A DNA stretch of 11,467 nucleotides from the NCBI GenBank assembly GCA_041299015.1, contig JBFYWB010000076.1, forward strand, positions 1 through 11,467, written 5' to 3'. Both the position numbers and the translations under genes were made by a program. The notes beneath the pieces are model-generated. The model was given only the letters and a program-made list of their open reading frames with translations, was not told where the DNA came from and did not search any database. This stretch comes from JARFQH01 sp041299015 (GTDB lineage: Bacteria > Desulfobacterota > Desulfobacteria > Desulfobacterales > SG8-13). Shown one piece after another: positions 7,247 to 11,467 of this stretch (its first letter is position 1; each line of letters opens with the position of its first letter).

Positions 7247-7786
7247 ATGAACCGAATACGCCGTCTTCTGATTTTGGCAACCATCCTGTTGCTGAGCGCT
7301 TGTGCGACGATGCCGACGGGACCGCGTGTCCTGGTGCTGCCCTCGGCCGGCAAACCCTTCGAAGTGTTCCAGTCCGAGGACCTTGCCTGCAGGAATTGGG
7401 CGGCACTTCAGACTGGAGCAACACCGGCCGACACGGTCAACCGGAATCTCGCCGGCGGGGCCGTGATCGGGGCCCTGATGGGTGCGGGGCTGGGTGCGGC
7501 GATTGGGGCCGTTTCCGGCAACGCGGGGGCCGGTGCCGCCATTGGCGCCGGATCCGGTCTTATCGGCGGCACCGCAGTGGCATCCGGGCCGGCGTATGCC
7601 GCCGCCGGAGAGGCCCAGCAGCGATATGACCATACCTACCAGCAATGCATGTATGCGAAGGGGAACCAGATCCCTGGCGTCTGGCGTGCCTCGCGGCAGA
7701 CAGCTCCGATACCGCCGCCGCCACCGCCACCGGGGTATTATTCGATCCCAGCCTACCCGCCCCCTCCGCCGGTCTATCCCCAATAA
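7247..7786 (+). CDS. Glycine-zipper outer-membrane-type lipoprotein
   Basis: The 179-residue product begins with a lipoprotein signal: basic MNRIRR, a hydrophobic run, then the lipobox LSAC with lipidated C19. Residue +2 is Ala, so retention in the inner membrane is not indicated. A glycine-zipper segment spans about 70-113, with repeated GxxxG/AxxxG spacing (for example GALMGAGLGAAIG), a pattern that packs or inserts helices in membranes. It is flanked by FQSEDLACRNWA (C48) and RYDHTYQQCMYAKGNQIPG (C134), conserved in gly-zipper family proteins as I remember them, and the two cysteines may pair. The C-terminus is a Pro/Tyr-rich tail (from about 153). ATG 7247 is chosen because the lipoprotein signal starts there and AAGGAG lies 11 bases upstream. 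The same frame extends upstream to 7097, but that part is a shadow of the preceding gene. Function unknown. Confidence 0.88.
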   Translation: MNRIRRLLILATILLLSACATMPTGPRVLVLPSAGKPFEVFQSEDLACRNWAALQTGATPADTVNRNLAGGAVIGALMGAGLGAAIGAVSGNAGAGAAIGAGSGLIGGTAVASGPAYAAAGEAQQRYDHTYQQCMYAKGNQIPGVWRASRQTAPIPPPPPPPGYYSIPAYPPPPPVYPQ

Positions 7787-7841
7787 GGCACCGCTTGTAT
7801 TTGACCGGGCTTTTGGCCTGCCTCGGGTATTCGGAAGGTAT

Positions 7842-7856
7842 GGGGCTGGTTGCCCC
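7842..7856. terminator. Short GC hairpin after the lipoprotein gene (weak terminator candidate)
   Basis: GGGGC (7842-7846) pairs perfectly with GCCCC (7852-7856) around a five-base loop, 55 bases after the lipoprotein stop. No T-run follows, so it is not a canonical intrinsic terminator. It is listed because it is the only clear hairpin between the lipoprotein gene and the next promoter. Confidence 0.25.
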
Positions 7857-7886
7857 GGCCGAAAATCACCCTGAAGCCTTCCATTC

Positions 7887-7915
7887 TTGACACCCCAACC
7901 GCTTTGGGTCATAGT
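7887..7915 (+). promoter_or_regulatory. Sigma70-type promoter for the kinase-regulator operon, with a dyad in its spacer
   Basis: A perfect -35 TTGACA (7887-7892), a 17-base spacer and CATAGT (7910-7915, four of six consensus bases) lie 35 bases upstream of the kinase start. The spacer contains an inverted repeat: CCCAA (7894-7898) and TTGGG (7904-7908) around five bases, with further partial TGAC/GTCA symmetry outside. A protein bound there would block RNA polymerase, so autoregulation is possible, but this is inference. Confidence 0.6.
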
Positions 7916-7950
7916 CCGCTGAGGTCATTTCCAAGCGGCAACTCTTTGCA

Positions 7951-9849
7951 ATGGAAGAAAAAAACGTTAAAAGCTGGCTTCACACCATTCCCATCCGAAT
8001 TCTCCTGCCGGTGGTGCTGACGGTTGCGCTTTTCGTCGGCACCATTTTTCTTTTGATCCTGCCGATTCTCGAAGACCGCATGATGAGCGACAAGCGCGAA
8101 ATGATCCGGGAGTTGACCGAAACCGCCTGGAGCGTTCTCGATGCCTATCGGAAAATGGAAATAAGCGGACAGATGTCGCCGGCGGAAGCCCGTGACCGGG
8201 CCGTCGCAGAACTGCGTCGACTGCGCTACGGACCCGAATCCAAAGACTATTTCTGGATCAACGACATGCATCCGCATCTTGTCATGCATCCGTATCGCCC
8301 GGACCTCGAAGGCAAAGACATCTCCGGCTTTTCCGACCCCAACGGTAAAAAACTCTTTGTAGAATTTGTCACCACCGTAAAAGCCGGCGGCGCCGGCTAT
8401 GTGGACTACCAGTGGCAGTGGAAGGACGATCCTCGGCGGATCGTCCCCAAAATCTCGTATGTCAAAGGATTCGATCCGTGGGGCTGGATCATCGGCACCG
8501 GCATCTACGTCGAAGACGTGCGTGCCGAAATCGCCGCCATCACCCGCCGGTTGACCGCTGTTTGCCTGGCCATACTGCTTCTGATCATCGGCCTCTCCAG
8601 TTATGTCATCTGGCAGAGCGTCGCCGGCGAGCGCCGGCAGCGGCTGGCCGACAACGCCCTGCGCGAGAGCGAAGAAAAGTACCGACTGCTGGCGGAAACC
8701 GCTCGGGAATTCATTCTCGCCTTCGATCCAGACGGCCGGATCACCTATGCCAATCGTGCCTGGTGCGAGACCAGCGGTTTCGACGCGGTGGAAATGCTCG
8801 CGATGAACATCGTCGACATCATGCCGCCGGATGAAAAACCGACTTTCCGGAACCGGCTTGACCTGCTCTATTCCGGCGGCACGGCCCCGCCCTTGTTCGA
8901 GACCGGCTTTACGGTTAAAAACGGCGAGCGCATCCCGGTTGAAGCGACGCTGGCCTCTTTACGGGACGCGGAGAAACCGCTGCGGGTCCTGATTACCGCC
9001 CGGGATGTCACGGAAAAAAAACGGGCCGAAAACCAGGCCCGGCTCCACCGCGAGCAACTGTTTCAGGCCGACAAGATGGCGACCCTCGGAACGCTGGTTT
9101 CCGGCGTCGCCCATGAAATCAACAACCCGGTGACCTTTATCATGCTCAACGCACCGATTCTGCAACAGGCCTGGCAGGCCGTTTTGCCGATACTCGATGA
9201 ATATCACCGCGATCACGGTGACTTTAAAGTCGGCCGCATGGACTTCAGCCGCCTGCGCGAGAGGATTCCGCTTTTGCTGGCCGACATCAGCGATGGTGCC
9301 GAGAGGGTCAAGACTATCGTCGGCGAACTCAAGGATTTTGCCCGCCAGGGTCCGTCCGAAATATCGGAAGACGTCGCGATAAACCCGATTGCCGTCAAGG
9401 CGGTGGGCCTGGTGGGAAACCTGATCAGGAAAAGCACCCATCATTTCAGCTCCGCCTACGCAGCCGAGATTCCACGGTTAAGGGGCAATTCGCAAAAGAT
9501 CGGACAGGTGATCATCAACCTGCTGGTCAATGCTTGCCAGGCGCTGCCCGATCCGGAGCGCGCCATTCGGCTGACCACCGCTTACCAGGCGGACGCCGGC
9601 CAGGTGGTGATAGAAGTCGCGGATGAGGGTTGCGGCATGACCGAAGAGGTGCTTCAAAAGATTCGCAACCCGTTTTTCACCACCAAACGGGAATCCGGCG
9701 GCACCGGACTTGGACTGGCGATCGCCGATCGAATCATCGAAGATCACGGCGGCTCCCTGCGGTTCAGCTCAACTGTCAACCAGGGTACGACCGCCCGGGT
9801 CTGCCTGCCGCTGACCGGTCCCGTTTCAATCCATCGAGGACGATCCTGA
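7951..9849 (+). CDS. Membrane sensor histidine kinase (single Cache, PAS, HisKA, HATPase)
   Basis: This is a 632-residue kinase. TM1 (about 15-38) and TM2 (about 201-222) bracket a periplasmic single-Cache domain (about 42-198) with the typical blocks DYFWINDMHPHLVMHP, GKDISGFSDPNGK and SYVKGFDPWGWIIGTGIYVEDV. Such domains bind small ligands such as carboxylates, but the ligand cannot be read from this sequence. A cytoplasmic PAS domain (about 240-355) follows, then the kinase core: H388 in GVAHEINNP, N-box around N523-N527, G1 DEGCGM (558-563), FFTTK and G2 GGTGLGL (583-589). All catalytic boxes are intact. It belongs to the group of kinases that partner NtrC-type regulators. The ribosome site at 7951 is weak, but the membrane segment starts soon after it and no better start exists. 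Its stop overlaps the regulator start (TGATG), indicating coupled translation. Confidence 0.95.
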   Translation: MEEKNVKSWLHTIPIRILLPVVLTVALFVGTIFLLILPILEDRMMSDKREMIRELTETAWSVLDAYRKMEISGQMSPAEARDRAVAELRRLRYGPESKDYFWINDMHPHLVMHPYRPDLEGKDISGFSDPNGKKLFVEFVTTVKAGGAGYVDYQWQWKDDPRRIVPKISYVKGFDPWGWIIGTGIYVEDVRAEIAAITRRLTAVCLAILLLIIGLSSYVIWQSVAGERRQRLADNALRESEEKYRLLAETAREFILAFDPDGRITYANRAWCETSGFDAVEMLAMNIVDIMPPDEKPTFRNRLDLLYSGGTAPPLFETGFTVKNGERIPVEATLASLRDAEKPLRVLITARDVTEKKRAENQARLHREQLFQADKMATLGTLVSGVAHEINNPVTFIMLNAPILQQAWQAVLPILDEYHRDHGDFKVGRMDFSRLRERIPLLLADISDGAERVKTIVGELKDFARQGPSEISEDVAINPIAVKAVGLVGNLIRKSTHHFSSAYAAEIPRLRGNSQKIGQVIINLLVNACQALPDPERAIRLTTAYQADAGQVVIEVADEGCGMTEEVLQKIRNPFFTTKRESGGTGLGLAIADRIIEDHGGSLRFSSTVNQGTTARVCLPLTGPVSIHRGRS

Positions 9850-11282
9850 TGAACAGCACCCCGCGCCCAGCCAATCCGATTCTCATCGTCGACGACGAGA
9901 CCGCCATTCTTCTGGCGATCGATACGGCGCTGCAGATGGCCGGTCTGAGCAACACGCTCACCTGTCAGGACAGCCGTCAGGTGATGGACCTGCTGGCCCG
10001 CCAACCGGTAGAGGTCCTGCTCTTGGACCTCACCATGCCCCACATCGACGGCCGGGAACTGATGAGCCGCGTAAACCGTGGATTCCCCGAGATACCGGTG
10101 ATCATCGTGACCGGCGCAGTGGATGTGGAAACAGCTGTTTTGTGCATGAAATCAGGTGCTTTTGACTATGTCATCAAACCGGCGAAAACAGACCGGCTGG
10201 TTGCGGCGGTCAACCGGGCCGTGTCGTTCAGAGAACTCAAGCGCGAAAATTTCGCCCTCAAACAGCACATTCTCACCGACACGCTCGAAAAGCCGGAGGC
10301 CTTCACCAGCATCATCACCAATAACAAGAAAATGCTGGCCATCTTTCAGTACATCGAATCGATTGCGCAGACCTCCCAGCCGGTGTTGATCCGGGGTGAA
10401 ACCGGAGTGGGCAAAGAGCTCATCGCGCGCACGCTGCACACCCTGAGCGGGTTGAAGGGCTCGTTCGTAGCGGTCAATGTGGCCGGTCTCGACGACAACG
10501 TTTTCTCCGACACCCTGTTCGGCCATGTCAGGGGGGCCTTCACCGGTGCGGAGCGCGATCGCCGGGGGCTGATCGAGCAGGCCTCGGGCGGCACCCTTTT
10601 TCTGGATGAAATCGGTGATCTGAGCATGGCCTCCCAGGTAAAACTCCTTCGGCTGCTACAGGAAGGCGAGTATTTCCCCCTGGGGCGGGATGATGCCAAG
10701 CGCACCGATGTGCGCATCGTGGCTTCATCCAACGTCGATCTATGGGAGCGCCAGAGAGCCGGACTTTTCCGCAAGGATTTAAGCTACCGGCTGCGCACCC
10801 ACCGCATCTACATTCCCCCGCTGCGGGAACGCACGGATGATATCCCGCTGCTGTTCGAGCACTTCCTGGTCGAAGCCGCCCGGACGCTGGAGAAGAAAAA
10901 ACCGGTCGTGCCGAACGAACTCACCGCATTGCTCAGCACATACCCCTTTCCAGGCAACGTACGGGAGTTGCAAACCCTGATTTTCGATGCGGTCAGCCGG
11001 CACAAGTCGGGGGTGCTGTCGCTCGACGTGTTCAAAGCGCATATTCGGTTGTATCAGTCACGCGAGAACAGTGTTCCGCAACCCTCCAACCAAACGCCGG
11101 CACCGGGAGCGCCGCTGATGAGCTTCTCGGAAAACCTGCCGACCATCAAACAGGCCACCGACCTGTTGATTGCCGAAGCGTTGCAGCGTTCCGGCGGCAA
11201 TCAATCCGTCGCCGCCGGCCTGCTGGGCATTTCTCAACAGGCGTTGAGCAAACGCCTGAAGAAGAAAACCGACGCGCGGTAG
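9849..11282 (+). CDS. NtrC-family sigma54-dependent response regulator
   Basis: The 477-residue protein has a receiver domain (about 10-125) with acidic pair D15/D16, phosphoacceptor D60 in LLLDLTMP, T88 and K110. The sigma54-activator AAA+ domain (about 152-385) has Walker A GETGVGKE (183-190), the sigma54-contacting GAFTGA loop (229-234), Walker B LFLDE (250-254), an arginine-finger region FRKDLSYRLR and sensor II YPFPGNVREL (365-374). A C-terminal Fis-type helix-turn-helix (about 433-473) contains NQSVAAGLLGISQQALSKRL. All parts needed to open sigma54 promoters are present. ATG 9849 shares its A with the kinase stop, and GAGGA lies upstream. Much longer upstream reading is a shadow of the kinase. 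A proline/serine-rich linker (about 405-425) joins AAA+ to the DNA-binding domain. Targets are unknown; the dyads in the next 185 bases are candidate sites. Confidence 0.96.
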   Translation: MNSTPRPANPILIVDDETAILLAIDTALQMAGLSNTLTCQDSRQVMDLLARQPVEVLLLDLTMPHIDGRELMSRVNRGFPEIPVIIVTGAVDVETAVLCMKSGAFDYVIKPAKTDRLVAAVNRAVSFRELKRENFALKQHILTDTLEKPEAFTSIITNNKKMLAIFQYIESIAQTSQPVLIRGETGVGKELIARTLHTLSGLKGSFVAVNVAGLDDNVFSDTLFGHVRGAFTGAERDRRGLIEQASGGTLFLDEIGDLSMASQVKLLRLLQEGEYFPLGRDDAKRTDVRIVASSNVDLWERQRAGLFRKDLSYRLRTHRIYIPPLRERTDDIPLLFEHFLVEAARTLEKKKPVVPNELTALLSTYPFPGNVRELQTLIFDAVSRHKSGVLSLDVFKAHIRLYQSRENSVPQPSNQTPAPGAPLMSFSENLPTIKQATDLLIAEALQRSGGNQSVAAGLLGISQQALSKRLKKKTDAR

Positions 11283-11355
11283 GCCCTGACCTCCCCAACC
11301 GTGCACCAACCGTCTCGAAGCCGCCGCCTTCCGCCATTCTCGCCCCCCATCGGGC

Positions 11356-11371
11356 TACAACATAAGTTGTA
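11356..11371. promoter_or_regulatory. Palindrome TACAACATAAGTTGTA (candidate operator, first copy)
   Basis: A perfect dyad with six-base arms TACAAC/GTTGTA and a four-base centre, 74 bases after the regulator stop. The core ACAAC-N4-GTTGT recurs at 11444-11457. A spacer of this kind suits a dimeric helix-turn-helix protein such as the Fis-type domain encoded just upstream. Alternatively, it is part of a terminator, because T8 (11379-11386) follows seven bases after it. Confidence 0.5.
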
Positions 11372-11386
11372 TCAACAATTTTTTTT
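11366..11386 (+). terminator. Weak hairpin plus T8 after the regulator gene (terminator candidate)
   Basis: GTTG (11366-11369) can pair with CAAC (11373-11376) over a three-base loop. Two A residues and eight T residues (11379-11386) follow. The stem is short and AT-rich, so termination would be inefficient. It shares bases with the palindrome at 11356-11371, so the two structures exclude each other in RNA. It is a possible end for the kinase-regulator transcript. Confidence 0.3.
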
Positions 11387-11419
11387 GTAGGATGACCGAT
11401 CCCTTTTAGTACACGGCAA

Positions 11420-11432
11420 CCGGGGGTCCCGG
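11420..11432. repeat. GC-rich inverted repeat between the two dyads, flanked by GGCAAC direct repeats
   Basis: CCGGG (11420-11424) and CCCGG (11428-11432) surround GGT. GGCAAC occurs at 11415-11420 and again at 11431-11436, overlapping the arms. It sits 12 bases before the second dyad. Role unknown; it is too short to call a terminator and has no T-run. Confidence 0.35.
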
Positions 11433-11443
11433 CAACCCGAACC

Positions 11444-11457
11444 ACAACCCAGGTTGT
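11444..11457. promoter_or_regulatory. Palindrome ACAAC-CCAG-GTTGT (candidate operator, second copy)
   Basis: Same five-base arms and the same four-base spacing as the dyad at 11356-11371, with a different centre. The centres are 87 bases apart. No T-run follows, so this copy is not a terminator, which favours a protein-binding role for both. The controlled gene would lie beyond the right edge. No -24/-12 sigma54 promoter is visible before the window ends. Confidence 0.5.
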
Positions 11458-11467
11458 AGCGCTTTAG

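Noticed and set aside
7842..7856. Strong intrinsic terminator after the lipoprotein gene
   Set aside because: The hairpin is real but only five base pairs with no following T-run, so it was kept only as a weak candidate.
9630..9848. Upstream extension of the response regulator frame
   Set aside because: It lies entirely inside the kinase catalytic domain in another frame. The receiver domain begins just after ATG 9849.

Overview
The window is a roughly 60% GC stretch of bacterial chromosome. It has two oppositely oriented gene blocks that diverge from a 233-base spacer around 6572-6804. The gene types suggest an environmental Gram-negative bacterium, most likely a Desulfobacterota/deltaproteobacterial relative. 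These are a KamA-type radical SAM protein next to a crotonase, a Cache/PAS histidine kinase with an NtrC-type sigma54 activator, a SpoIIE-type phosphatase, and an outer-membrane-type lipoprotein with a glycine zipper. That assignment is inferred from gene content and memory of similar genomes; no rRNA or marker gene is present. I saw no tRNA, rRNA, CRISPR array, insertion sequence or phage gene.

Left block (minus strand, read from 6571 down to 1): a malic enzyme, then 40 bases later a GAF-PAS-SpoIIE serine phosphatase. After a 132-base gap comes a crotonase-family protein that has lost both hydratase glutamates. Last is a very large KamA-like radical SAM protein that runs off the left edge. 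The KamA-like gene has no plus-strand competitor; the plus-strand open frames over it are shadows. Its reading frame is open from 2329 to position 1. Its first half carries the CxxxCxxC cluster motif and a candidate PLP lysine. Its second half reads as a second KamA-like barrel without the cluster cysteines. This is the most unusual object in the window.

Right block (plus strand): two small envelope genes, a secreted Gly/Tyr/Pro/Trp-rich protein and a glycine-zipper lipoprotein, lie 16 bases apart. A 164-base spacer with a good sigma70-type promoter follows. Then comes a two-component pair with a TGATG overlap: a membrane kinase with a periplasmic single-Cache sensor, and a sigma54-dependent REC-AAA-Fis regulator.

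The final 185 bases have no gene but hold two copies of the dyad ACAAC-N4-GTTGT, 87 bases apart centre to centre. They are candidate operators, possibly upstream activator sites for the sigma54 regulator just before them. The two-component pair senses something in the periplasm and probably drives sigma54 promoters. The left block combines central carbon metabolism (malate to pyruvate), a signalling phosphatase and acyl-CoA/radical chemistry; whether these form one pathway is not shown by the sequence.
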